Shown piece after piece: positions 34,590 to 46,100 of a stretch of DNA of 64,000 nucleotides. The DNA is from Acanthaster planci (Eukaryota; Echinodermata; Asteroidea; Valvatida; Acanthasteridae). Position 1 is the first letter of the stretch. The number at the start of each line of letters is the position of its first letter. The notes under the pieces are model-generated. The model had not been told where the DNA came from, searched no databases, and saw nothing but the letters and a program-made list of their open reading frames with translations. A program made the position numbers and the translations under genes. The stretch is taken from the NCBI RefSeq assembly GCF_001949145.1, contig NW_019091476.1:866105-930104 (forward strand), written 5' to 3'.

Positions 34590-35337
34590 TAGATTGATTG
34601 GATTTTAAGAGTGAAACTTCTTAAAAAGCATTCAATGACACACACCAGTTTATCACATAGTTTGCAAATCATGTGGGTTCGCTTCCTGCGAGTTTTTGTG
34701 CCACAAACAATGTAGTTGCGTTTTTCCCAGTAACGCTTTTGCTTGGAAAATGCTGTACACCTTCAGAAACACAAGGGGTGCTCTTGTGCACCACCACTTT
34801 TCCCTAATGACAGTAGACCTTGGATAGAATAGAGTCGGGAGTCAAGATTTGACAGTGTGCGCTTTGGGTCCATACTATTATACACTATTCCTACATTTAG
34901 AATGCATGATGTCTCAAAGAGCAAAAGTACCCTTTTCCACCACTTCACTGAACTCAACAAATACAGTTGAAATGATACGAACCAGCTTTGGGCCAACCAG
35001 CTGTCAGTTCTAGGCCACCACTGACATACCACATCTGGCTAAGATCTGGCACGGGTGAGCAATAACTGACCTGGACCAGTCCGGGCACCAGTCAGCCCAA
35101 AGCTGACTAGAGTTGGGCCAACTGTGGCAAGCCGGGCTTGGGCCAACCTTTTCAGCCTGGTCCAGCCATCCCTGGGCCACCTTTGGTCCATAACTCCGGT
35201 GTTGTCTGGTTACTACCTGACTGATAGTCCTTAAATTTGATCATGGTCTCGTTAGGAGTAAGGTTTTGGCTGGGTCTGTTAGGACGCAGAAAAGATGGTA
35301 CTATTGTCTGCAAAAACTGACCTTGACAGCTTGTCAA
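34590..35337 (-). pseudogene. piggyBac-type transposase relic, second family member
   Basis: The minus strand carries LTPNETMIKFK (about 35260), the piggyBac block around the first catalytic region. After a gap with large deletions come SSVKWWKRVLLLFETSC, MDPKRTLSNLDSRL and then a C-terminal Cys-rich finger containing IVCGTKT, ICKLCDKLVCV and IECF. The finger is preserved although the middle of the transposase is missing. Unlike the copy at 15280, this one retains the zinc-finger tail, so they probably come from different lineages. Confidence 0.75.
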
Positions 35338-35450
35338 GAGTAGTGTCCATACTTTGAGCTCCTTGGTTGTTGGTCAGATGGAAGTCAGAATGCAAAAAAA
35401 CTATATGAAAATGAACGATGAGCTTTCAGTTTTCATCTTGTTGGCCGTAT

Positions 35451-35898
35451 GGGTGCATTCCACTTAATTGTTGGATATCTGTGCGCGCGTTCATTAATAT
35501 TTTGTGATCCACATACCAAAATCAGGAGGGATCATAGAAATATTTCTATAAATCGCGAGTTTGGGACAAGCAGGTTCTAGTTCGGGGTATTTCTTTCACA
35601 AAAAGCCCAAAATTGCGGGCCTACATGTATTTTGGATAGAGGCGGGCGACTACATCAGAGCTGTGAGCGCCTATTTTTACTACAATATGGGGGTATCTTT
35701 TGGAAAGGCGAATTAAAAAAAAAATCACGTGGCTAACCCCCATAAAATCCAAACGAAAAGTTCTCTTCTGGCCGTATTCTTCAATTCCAGTGAAAAAAAA
35801 CGGAGGTTAACCTCTTCCCGAGAGTCAACAGGCAGCGCTATATTTCGGTATGATTTTGCACTGTTTTCTATGGGCGCCTATTCGGTGTAGTGCAACCC
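35451..35898. mobile_element. Dispersed element family C, copy 2
   Basis: It aligns with 27220-27676 from GGGTGCATTCCAC to GTGTAGTGCAACCC. TAT lies on both sides (35448-35450, 35899-35901), which could be a 3-bp target duplication. Noncoding. Confidence 0.7.
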
Positions 35899-35983
35899 TA
35901 TGTACGTATATTAATTTTTCAGGACTTGTGACATACGCCCTCTGTTGGCCTTAGTAATCACCAGCCACTTCTAGAAAAAGTAA

Positions 35984-36302
35984 GGCACGATGGCACGACG
36001 CGACGCTACGACGGCACGACGCGACATCACGACGGCACGACGCGACATCACGACGGCACGACGCGACTGCAAGACGGCACGACAAAATACAGCATACACG
36101 TAATGAGAAAAAGAGGCGACGCCACGACGCGCCGGGACGACGCGACGGAGATGTCGTAGCGTCGCGTCGTGGTGTAGGGGCGACCGGACGACACGACTCA
36201 ATTTTGGCGGCTATGTAAAATCAAAGGAAGGCGGCAGTGTGACCTGACGGTGCGACGCAAGGGAGCCGTCATGCCGTCGCGTCGTGTAGTTGCGTCGCCT
36301 TG
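35984..36302. repeat. CGACG-rich element with tandem GGCACGACGCGACxxx units
   Basis: Five or so 15-bp units (for example CGGCACGACGCGACAT) run from 35990 to 36080, followed by inverted matches (GTAGCGTCGCGTCGTG). The ends AAGGC and reversed AAGGC suggest an inverted-repeat element. The composition resembles the interior of the MITE at 32115-32322. Confidence 0.6.
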
Positions 36303-36376
36303 GAAGAGGCCAGAGACAGGAAAAAATGTGTGTGTCGTAAATAGTACACCATAATGTTATAATGTTGCCCTGTATA

Positions 36377-36764
36377 CAGGGTTTCCCAGAAAAAACCAAA
36401 CCCTGCGAAAAGGGGTTAATATGCTATGCCCAAACCATGAGATATGATTATAATGTATAAGGATCTCCGAAAAGTAGAAGCAGTATTCTTTCTAATGATA
36501 CCTTGATGGTATACCTCTTGACGTGCATGAAAGAACACCTGATATCTTATCCAGGACAAGCATGACACAGGACAGCCTCATTCACTGGTTTATCCAAAGA
36601 GTTACAACTGAGTTAGGATGCCCCATCTTCAAGACAATGGTGTTCAGTCATGAAAGAATCCTGCTTCTACTTTTCGGAGATCCTTATACGTTATAATCAT
36701 ATCTCATGGTTTGGGTACATTATCCCCATTCCGAAAGGGCTTGGTTTTTTTCTGGGACACCCTG
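36377..36764. mobile_element. Tc1/mariner-like MITE with TA target sites
   Basis: The left end CAGGGTTTCCCAGAAAAAA and the reversed right end CAGGGTGTCCCAGAAAAAA match. The arms stay complementary for about 120 bases (for example TCTCCGAAAAGTAGAAGCAG against its reverse). TA flanks both sides. 388 bp, no transposase. Confidence 0.85.
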
Positions 36765-36899
36765 TAGTGCATCCTTTCATGGGAACCACGTGAACAAAAT
36801 CCAGTGTCTTGAACTTACAAACACGGAACAGGCATTGTTAACTTGGCAAGCATCAAATGTCGATGAATTTCAGTTTAACGAGTTGCGTCTTGTGTAGCT

Positions 36900-38900
36900 G
36901 ACATATTATCACTACCCACGGCTTCATAGACGCCCTAATGGTTGCCAACAAATTAGTTTGTTTATTGGTTATCATTTTCAACCTCACTCTTTCTGCAGAA
37001 TATAAAGTAAATAGCATTATCTCTTCTTTGTTTTTCGGGGACAACTATGGCTGTTGTATTACAGGCGAAACTAAGGGTCTCTCCATTTCAAACCAACATT
37101 TCAACGAGGCATTTCCCAGAAAGACAATTAAGTGCCTTAACATACGAACCTTTGAGAGAAATTGCGAAGTAATTTTAATAGAGGATAACAGAGGAAATTC
37201 TTTTCACAGAGGATAGTTTCTGATTTAATTTCAAACATCATACATACATTCAAATAAACGTACATATCTAATGGTCATTTGAGACAATGGTACTATACTA
37301 AGAAAAAGTAACCCAGACTTGTCACTGTCATGTTTCCATCCCCTTTAACAGATCCCGGGGGCATGCATCTGATGGAGGAAACGGCTAAGGCAATTTCCAA
37401 TCTATACGATAATGCTTCCTTTGTCATAGATTTACGGCAGGTCATTGGCTTGTCAGTGTCGAAGATCAGGCCAACTTTCAATTCCCTTATTTATACACAT
37501 ATTTTCTAATGGGGCGTTATTTATACTGCAGATTTAATATAACAAAATGAGATCGATGTTATTTGTCCTAAACAAATATTCAAACCACTTAATTTCTGAA
37601 TTATCAAAAATTCACAAACATTCTAGAGTATGTTTTAAGATGTCATTTTTAACAGAGATAAACACCATACTTTGTAACCCTGTCAGAATTAGGTAAACGG
37701 AATGAGGAATCTTCCTTTAATATCAGTCATTTTTGAAAGTTGTCTTTAATTTAAAGTCCAATATTGAGTTCATATCACTAAAAAAGCCCCCGTAAGTGAT
37801 ATGTCACTGTTGAGAATGTACTTTGTAACCCTGTCAGGATTAGGTAAAGGGAACGAGGAGTGCTATCTAAATTTTTCTCTGAGTTTTAAAACTTTCTTGT
37901 TTTCTCGGAAAGTGCACAGTCATAACTTCGGTGATTCCTGTGTCTACTTGTACCGTGACCAAACTACTCGTAAGAATTGTGCACAAAGTACTGAACATCA
38001 AAGGGTTTCCGGAAATTTCAGCAAATGGGCAGCCAATTCAACATCCGTGCCATTCTATATGAAAGCAGCTCTAAAATGGTTATTCCCTTTCGTTATAAAT
38101 TGCGTCATTTGATTTAACAAAATTATTACCCAAATTATCAATTCAACCAAAAGGCATTTGATTTCTTAGGTGCTTTTTTATCTGTAATTTGTGCAATCTA
38201 AAAACGCACTGTTTTTTTCCTTTGGAATGTTATTAGTATAAATACAGGCGTCACAAATCTCTAACAATGGAGGTGCTATCTACTTCTGAAAGTAGCCATC
38301 CAGAATGTTGATGGTATCATTCAATAAATGTACTTTAGGAATCCGAATGCACAGAAAGGAATTGAATGTCTGAATTTCAAACTGGAAACACATACAATAG
38401 GAAAAGTGGCTCTAATTCAAACGCACAAAAATTCAACTGGCCACATTTTTTAACAGAAATTGACCGGGAAAACTTATAGCTAAAGGTAAATTACAATATC
38501 GTAACATATAGTATTTGCAAGTGAATATATTTCAAAAGTGAATGACAGCTTTATGTTAGTAAAACAACAAATTTCCTTCGACATTTTGGCTATCTGAATT
38601 CCTTTAGACATTTCAATATACGTGACTAGTTGTCACAGATGAATGGCAAGAATCTGGGCTGATGTTGAGGGGTCGAACCCCCTTCCTTGCTCCGAGACAA
38701 AAAAACCCAAGAGATAAAAGAAAAGTGGGAAAACAATACAAAACTAACTAAAGCATTCTGGAGATTCTTTGCACCAATGCCACTGTAAACGATGTATGCC
38801 ATGTAATGTTTCATCACCGTTTCCACTTGTCTGCAAGCTTGAAAATTAGAAAAACCACCGGTCTGATCACCCCAGAAATCTTCCTTGATCCGCCCTGTTA
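36900..38900. other. Intergenic interval without a recognised gene
   Basis: It holds a 148-bp tandem duplication at 37668-37860 and several unassigned open frames of 60-105 codons. None has a domain or splice context I can support. Confidence 0.35.
37668..37860. repeat. Two-copy tandem repeat, 148-bp period
   Basis: TACTTTGTAACCCTGTCAG followed by an ATTAGGTAAA block and GAGGA occurs at about 37668 and again at about 37816, same strand. Confidence 0.6.
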
Positions 38901-38932
38901 ATTGATAACAAGCTTTTAAAATCCATTATGAA

Positions 38933-39119
38933 GGAAGCTAGAAACATTTCCAACTTGCTTATATCCCCATCATGGCCCTCTTTCACACCAGAAAAACTAA
39001 ACTTTACACAAGAAAAAGTGAACTTTACACAAGAAAAAAGTAAACTTTACTTTTTCTTGTGTGAAAGAGAGCCATGTTGGGGATACAAGCAAGTTGGAAA
39101 TGTTTATATAGCTACCTTG
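38933..39119. mobile_element. Near-perfect hairpin MITE
   Basis: The left arm (AGGAAGCTAG, AAACATTTCCAACTTGCTT, ATCCCC, ATGGC, CTCTTTCACAC) pairs with the reversed right arm with few changes. The loop holds three tandem copies of AAACTTTACACAAGAAAAAG-type sequence. About 187 bp, no coding. Confidence 0.75.
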
Positions 39120-39625
39120 GTAAGTGATTTTAAAAGTTAACAAACATCATGTTAACAGCCAGAAACACCAGATAGTTGTCAAAGCACTCGCGATGGTGCC
39201 TGAACTTGATAAGGTAGATAAGAAGCGGCTGCCTACAGCCGGGAAACCATTCATATCGTCCGAATAAGTTCGATCCTTTTCCGGTCATGTCAATATTTTG
39301 TAAAAGATCACACAGAAAGAAAAATATCAGTAAATCTTGTCAACGTTGGTTTGTACTCCGACCTTACTTTTCCTAAATAAAAGGTTTTGCTTTAAAAATA
39401 GGAAAAGCTCATCACTGAAAATTAGTGAATTTTTCCTCTTCTGTGCATTTTAAATATTTGGTCTAATGTTCTTGTGAATTCCTAACAATGAAGCAAACTA
39501 AAATATTCCCCATTTTTATTCTCTAAAAAGTCAACAGTGTAACCGTGTACCATGATTCAGTTTCCATTAAATTTTGACTCGTGAAATCTGGATCCATTGT
39601 CCCTTTTAAGGATCCATAGTCCCCT

Positions 39626-39631
39626 TTTATT
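39626..39631 (-). terminator. Candidate polyadenylation signal of the adhesion GPCR gene
   Basis: AATAAA on the minus strand, about 335 bases after the stop codon at 39965. Hexamer match only. Confidence 0.35.
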
Positions 39632-39694
39632 AGCTGTGCCTGCTTTGTTCGGTGCTGCATGCCTCAAAGCGTCATATGCAGCAAGGTATGAGAC

Positions 39695-39860
39695 GGAGAG
39701 AACCCCCCCCCGCGTTGTGTTGGTCATTGTCTCGCAGGAATCTGGGGAATTCCTTTCAGATATCTTGGGGGGATGCGTTAAGTAACAATAGTCTGGAATG
39801 TGTATAGGGATTGGACATGTTGGAGGGGGGGTACCCTCGGTCTCATTTCTTGCTGGGTAT
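39695..39860. repeat. Dispersed repeat family D, copy 1
   Basis: TTGGTCATTGTCT, GGAATCT, GAATTCCTTTCAGA, TATAGGGATTGGACATG and GGTACCCTCGG recur in the same order at 63195-63325. Confidence 0.55.
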
Positions 39861-39964
39861 AAAGGAAAGTGGTACAACTACAGTTAAGCATTGTTTGCGG
39901 TCGATCTTGCCTATTGTGCCACAGCCTACAATCTTTGGCGTGTGATATACCACGTCATGGGTCT

Positions 39965-40108
39965 TTACATTTGGTCCTCCTTCTTGACGCCCTCGCTGGC
40001 CATAGTCGTAGCAGTCTTCCTGTTAGCGGACTGGAGGTGAGAGGGATTGGATGAAGACGCCGAGCTCGACACTTTGTTGCTGTGACGTCGCTTCATTGCT
40101 TTCTGAAC
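39965..40108 (-). CDS. Adhesion GPCR last exon (cytoplasmic tail)
   Basis: Acceptor CTTATATCAG. It encodes VQKAMKRRHSNKV, a Ser-rich tail and KKEDQM before the stop. Basic residues after TM7 follow the family pattern; the rest is unique. Confidence 0.78.
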   Translation of the reverse strand, partial: VQKAMKRRHSNKVSSSASSSNPSHLQSANRKTATTMASEGVKKEDQM

Positions 40109-43100
40109 CTGATATAAGGAAAAGATGTCGTCAGAAGTGAACTGCTGTGCGTTAGTGCGTATTTTGTATCGTTTGGAAGTATCTGTCAAATAAGGATGAC
40201 TATGTACAAAAGGCCCAGGGCCTTCTGAGACCACGCTAGAATACTGACACAGCAAACTGATTAATACTCGAGAAACATGGCGGGCAAAATTTGATCCCAG
40301 TCTCAAATATTACCCACACGCAATTAATTGCATAAAGTAAACGCTCACGAATTGTGCAATAATCGAAGGGCGAAAAAAAATCAAAAAATAGCAATTGATT
40401 TTACTCATAATGACGAAACTCAGCGTATATTTACCCTATTAAGGATATGTGTATTTAGATTTGACAGAATAGTCAGGATGTAAATTTCAACCACAGATAT
40501 TCGATATGAAATCATATGCACCATCTTCCCAAACTTCTACTTTTATGGTGCCGCCACTTGCAATTGATGTAGAATATATTTTGTATTGCTTTCATTAGCT
40601 GAAGCTTGTCGAGAAGTTCACCTATGTAAGTGGTGTTAGTGAAGGATAATTTTTGTTTGGGGGTTTCTTTTTCCCTGATATTCAACTTTGTTTTCTTGCA
40701 CTCATGTTTTGTTTTTAGCTTCGGCGCTCCATTTCGTTTCCATGAATAAACTTCGTTGACGGTCATTCAAGAGTATACAATCATGAATCTTCAGAGTGTA
40801 ATCTCTGCTGCCTTTTTCCAATAGGTGCAGTCAAATGAAAGTCAAATGTAATGTTAGACTGGTTTCTATTCCTGCATTATTTTCCTCTTCCTCGCTGTGA
40901 ATGAAATATGTGAAATGTGGGCGGGAATCAGGCAAGTGAAATGAACTTCTATTCAACGGTAGAACGAAAAATTTGACGACATGTGATCAATGATCCAATG
41001 ATCAATGGCCCGATGAGGGGGATTTATGCAGTTACTACAAAATCACACCATTTCCTTGAACTTTTGGACAAGAAGTTACTGTATTCCAGTCTTTCAATTC
41101 TAATACTGTAAAGGGACTAAATGTCATTCTTGTTTAACCAGGGGGCAAATTAATGTCAAAGAGTTGTTCGATTTTACTCAAAGATACCTGAACAAGTACA
41201 CCGCAAAATCTGGGGTGTTTAATTTAATACCACTGGTGTTATCAGAGGACAACACCAACACTTTTTATTTGTGTTAAACATTTTGGTGTTACTTTTAACA
41301 CCCTCCCGTGTATCTGTACCACTTAAAGATGTACAAAGTAACACCAGCAGTGTTAAAGTAATACCGTATGGTATGGTCATCTGATAACACCAAAAGTGTT
41401 GATTTTAACACCAGAGTTTTTACAGTGTATCCGTTGTCATTAAAGCCACATTGGGAAAGTCGACAGCCAGAGAAAATGTATGCTTCCTTCAACTGATGTT
41501 ATTTTCTAATCCCAGAGTGCAAGGATATTTGCCAGGCAACATATTAACAGTGGTCTATGTGACTTTTGCGTTATGACAATCTATGTTTACTTGGACTTTT
41601 TAGGCTTCCGTGAAGCTTTGGACTGAGTGATAATTTTCTGAAAGAATTCATTACACGATGAAAATGTGTACCAAAATAATGAGTGTATGCCCTGCTTACC
41701 TCAATATTCATCAGTCCGTGGCAAATGAACACGAAAATGCCCTGTAATAGCAGAGAGAGTTTAAATCCATTTCAAAGAAGTGAACAAGGCGGTGGTAAAC
41801 ATTCATGAATTGACAGGCGAAATGAAATACATAATGGCATGGGCCTATGAGAGTTACCCTACGCCCACTCACACCCAGGTGTGTATTTTCCTGCAACTGG
41901 GGACCCCCTATTGTTCCTCTTTTGTTTGTACTTTAACTTTTTTAGAAGACGACCCATATGTTTTGTACACAGTCGTCAATCGGGGACCCTCTGTCAATCG
42001 GGGACATTATTGTCCACTATTGTTCAGGGTCCCCAATTGAATGCAGAAACAAACTCATATGCACCCAAACCCACGTAACTTCAGACGTTTTGCTTTCAAA
42101 TAACCTTACATCTATGGAATACCAGGTTGGGTCTTGAAACGGAAAACCCCTAAAGAAGCAAATGGGTTTGTCTTTTCCTTAAATATTAAATCTTGCAAAA
42201 GATTTTTGCCTTCCTTTATGTCATTAACCATTGAAGACATTGACGAAAATAGCAAATCGTAAGCAGAACCTCCTGAAGGTTCACTGTAAAAACAAGAGTT
42301 AATGTTTTAATGTGTTTTAAACGTCTTTCTGGTTACACTTTATGAATGCGTTTCGATGTTGATAATCCAAATCCAAACGCGTTTTGATGTTGCTTTTTTA
42401 AACAAAGACGTGTTGATGTGTTAATAAATTAAGACACAAAGACACGTTTGGATGTACACAAAGACACGTTTGGATGTACACAAAGACACGTTTGGATGTA
42501 CACACAGACACATTTATCGGGTGGTTTGAACACCGATACACTTTTATTTCCAAAAAGGTGTTAAGCCTTAAAGTGTTACATGACATTGTTTACAAAGACC
42601 GTTTATGCTCGGTATTGGTGTTTACAGTGTTAAGAAGAATAACAATCAAACTGCGCGGATGCCTGGAATCGCACAGAACGCAACATCATGAGGTAACATC
42701 GACAACATGTACATGACCAAATTGTGATCGGGCTTACAAGGACTATACCCTCGTTTTATTGACTTCAGACAGTGCATTCAGACCAAACTAACCTATGAAA
42801 AATCAATTCTTTATGTTCTAAAAGGGGCAATGCATCAAATCTGATATAGCATTTTAAATAATGAGCCTGAAACTAGTTAAACCTACCTGTGTCGAGTTCA
42901 AGATGACAAAAATGTACTTGAAGGCAGTGGAGGCATTGCCAAGCAAGCCGAAGATCCAGGTCAAGCCTAAGATTGGAACCAATACGACAACGGCACGGAA
43001 ACTAGCCCTGGTGATGGAGGAAAGTGTAAAAGGGCAAACCCTTCCGTCAAACAAATGGCCTCAACTCCCTAGTCGTTTATTGCTAATTTTTAATTACAAA

Positions 43101-46100
43101 AACTTTTTACGACCAAATGCAATCAACTCCCGTTTTTGCGTACCTCTGTTCATGCTGAACAGCCTAGTTTAGTCACCTTTAACATTGGGGATTCCCCTTA
43201 GCCAGAAAAACAATATTCGAGTCGGCCTCTGACCAGGTCCCAAGGGAATGTGTGTGAACATGGTATAAACAATTCCACCATGCGGCCCCATGGGAATATT
43301 TACATTGCTGAAGCCAAGGCTTGCCAGGGTCTGTCCTATATCATGTTAGCTGTTGGAGAGGACAGCCGTGGCTTGGCAGTTGATGAATGACAGAAGCTTG
43401 GTCCCTAGGGACCCCCTCTCACTTCAAATGCAGCAGGACTGGAAATAAAGGTACCCCGGCCTTACTTTGACCTCCCTCTGCGGTTTTTAATAGTTGTAGG
43501 GGCTAGAAGAAACCTACGGAGCAATATAAATGCGATACAAATTTGAAAAAATGTACACCATTGCCACACTGGCCTACGCAGTCGAGGTCGTTTGACCTTT
43601 TACGTAACAAAACCGTGTAAACGCCTCCAAAGGTAAATAAAGAAGATCTTTTCTCACACACCACTCTGAGCATGTACATTGCCCATCAGTAAGGACGTCT
43701 GCTGCCACAATCCATTCAATGCCTGAATGTTACACAAGTTAATGATTAAACAGCGGGGACTATGAATACCTGACCCTGTGGGCGTTGTCCTTGTTCATAT
43801 TCATCTTCAGTGACAAGAAAGTCTTCAAGACAATACACACCACAACAACGTTCACCTGTTAATTAAAACCCATGATTACAACGAACATTAGCAGAAACAA
43901 GAATATTACTTGAAATTCAGAGATCCACGCACAATTAGACACGAACACAATCAACGAATTAGCCAAACAGTTTGGGGTGTTGATCATTAAAGTCAAAATT
44001 CACGACCATAAAGACAAATTGCAGATAAAGGCAACTGTAGACTATACTTTAGAATATAAATTCGATCTTTAGTCTTGCAAAAGTCAATTGTCTGCGGTGA
44101 ATTTTAAAATTCTCTGGAATTGGCGAAACACTAACCACGAAAAGCTATTTCAAAAAATTCAATTACAACAATATTTCCTGCTGCATATTATTTCTGATCT
44201 GAAAGAAGCACAAAGAGAGCATCATTTATGGCACTAGACCTTTCAAAGCAAGAATAATTATTCAGGCACATTTTCAACATTCCAGACCAAGAAATTCGCT
44301 GCAAAATTTAGAGAATAACGTTTAACAACGTTAGGTTTTAAAGAGCAAAGTGTTAAACGCCGATGTAAAACTTTCTGCGTTCAAACAAACAAAGAAACAA
44401 ACAAACAAACAAACAAACAAACAAACAAAACAAACAAACACCCCAACAACCCCAACAAACAAACAAACAAACAAACACCCCAACACCCCAACAAAAAAAC
44501 AAAGAAACAAACAAGAAATGCATTTCTGAGTACTTTAATATCCGTAAAATAAAACAATTATATAGGCCTAATAACAGGGACAATCAGCAAGAATAGAACC
44601 TAGCAATACCTAATTTTTTGTTAGATTCACACTAGTGTCTAACCTTGTGCGAAACTAAAAGCTGAAACTAAAAAATGAAGATTTCATCTCTTAATTAAAC
44701 ATACTTTGAAGCCTTATTTATTTCAGGATATCTGCTGACCTCTTTATATTAAGTAACAGATAATACGATATATTACACACACACGCACACATACACAAAT
44801 ACTACCCACCAGAGTCACAGCGATGACCAGAGTTGCAAATGCCCAGATCTGACCCTTATGAGCAGTCAACCAACAGAGGCTGCCATTAAATAAAAATTAA
44901 ACCCAAGAAATAATTTAGACGAAGAGTAAGAACAGACACTAACTAGCAACAGAAGTAAGTTACAATTCGTTTAATTTTAGATGAAACTTCATTTTTGTGT
45001 AAAAATCAGAAAAAAAATTACGATTGGTCTTAAATTTTGCCCACAGCGTTTTGTGCTAATCAAAACTCTGTTTATTTCCCTTGTAAGCTGGCCTTTTGCA
45101 GTTCTTTACTTCTGCCAATGTTAGTAGCATTGAGACTTTTCGTGCATCGCACTATTGAATATGATCCCTGGTCAAATGCAAGAGTGGAATTATTTACATT
45201 CAGCACCATGTCATCGTAAAAAGAAGTATTCCTTGGTCAACATGTGTCATAAATCTAAAAAATCTAGATACAGATAAAAAGGCTTTATTGTATTTATTTT
45301 TTTAACCAGATTAAGGGAATAACCTTCTTCATTCGCACGTAAACATTCGACGCACATGTCCATGGAAACAGTTTGGCAATTTTCATTTAACTTCGTGGAA
45401 AAAACCTGGAGGTGGGTTGGTAAACAAAACAGTGCCCATTTCAATAGTCAAAATTGAGTCTAGACTATTTCCTCTCATATGGACTCACATTTTACAAGCA
45501 GCCACGTCAAAAAGTACTTACCCATAAATGCCATAATGCTTGTAGCCAATGGAAAATGACGTCAGCGTTACAAGACTTGGAATACCTGAGATTATACAAC
45601 AACACTGAAAACAGCTGGTATTTGCGGACTCCTTGGATTTAGTGGGTTATTTTCGTTTACTCAAAAAGACTCAAATCTAGTAATGCAATCGTCTCATACT
45701 CCAACCCAAACCTACCCCAACCAATCAGCATCAAGATCAGAATCTTTGGCGGTTGCCTAGATACCATCACGGCCCTCTGCAACAGAAGCCCGCCCTCAAC
45801 TAACATCCAGCTGAAGGACGCACTGAAAAATAGCTGCAGCAGAACAGTAATGATCCGACAGCCGGTCTGAAAAGTAAGCAAAAATCTAACAAAGATAAAT
45901 AACACTAAATGGTAGATATTGCAAGTAGTAAATGTCTTTATAGCCGCACATGCACGCATTCACGATGTGTCCAGCACGGAAAAGATACATTTCAACGCCG
46001 ATTTCATGTTCTACTTAATGACACAAAGCTTTTTGGCAGACTGTTGACCACACTCTCAGCTAACATGCTCCTAGCTATGACCTTATGGTGTTGGTTTCAA

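Noticed and set aside
36938-37216. 92-codon frame starting with a signal-peptide-like stretch (MVANKLVCLLVIIFNLTLSA) followed by an AATAAA
   Set aside because: No homologue recognised, no promoter or splice support, and one such hydrophobic start is expected by chance in AT-rich DNA.
44353-44583. Phe/Val/Cys/Leu-rich minus frame
   Set aside because: Translation of the CAAA microsatellite.
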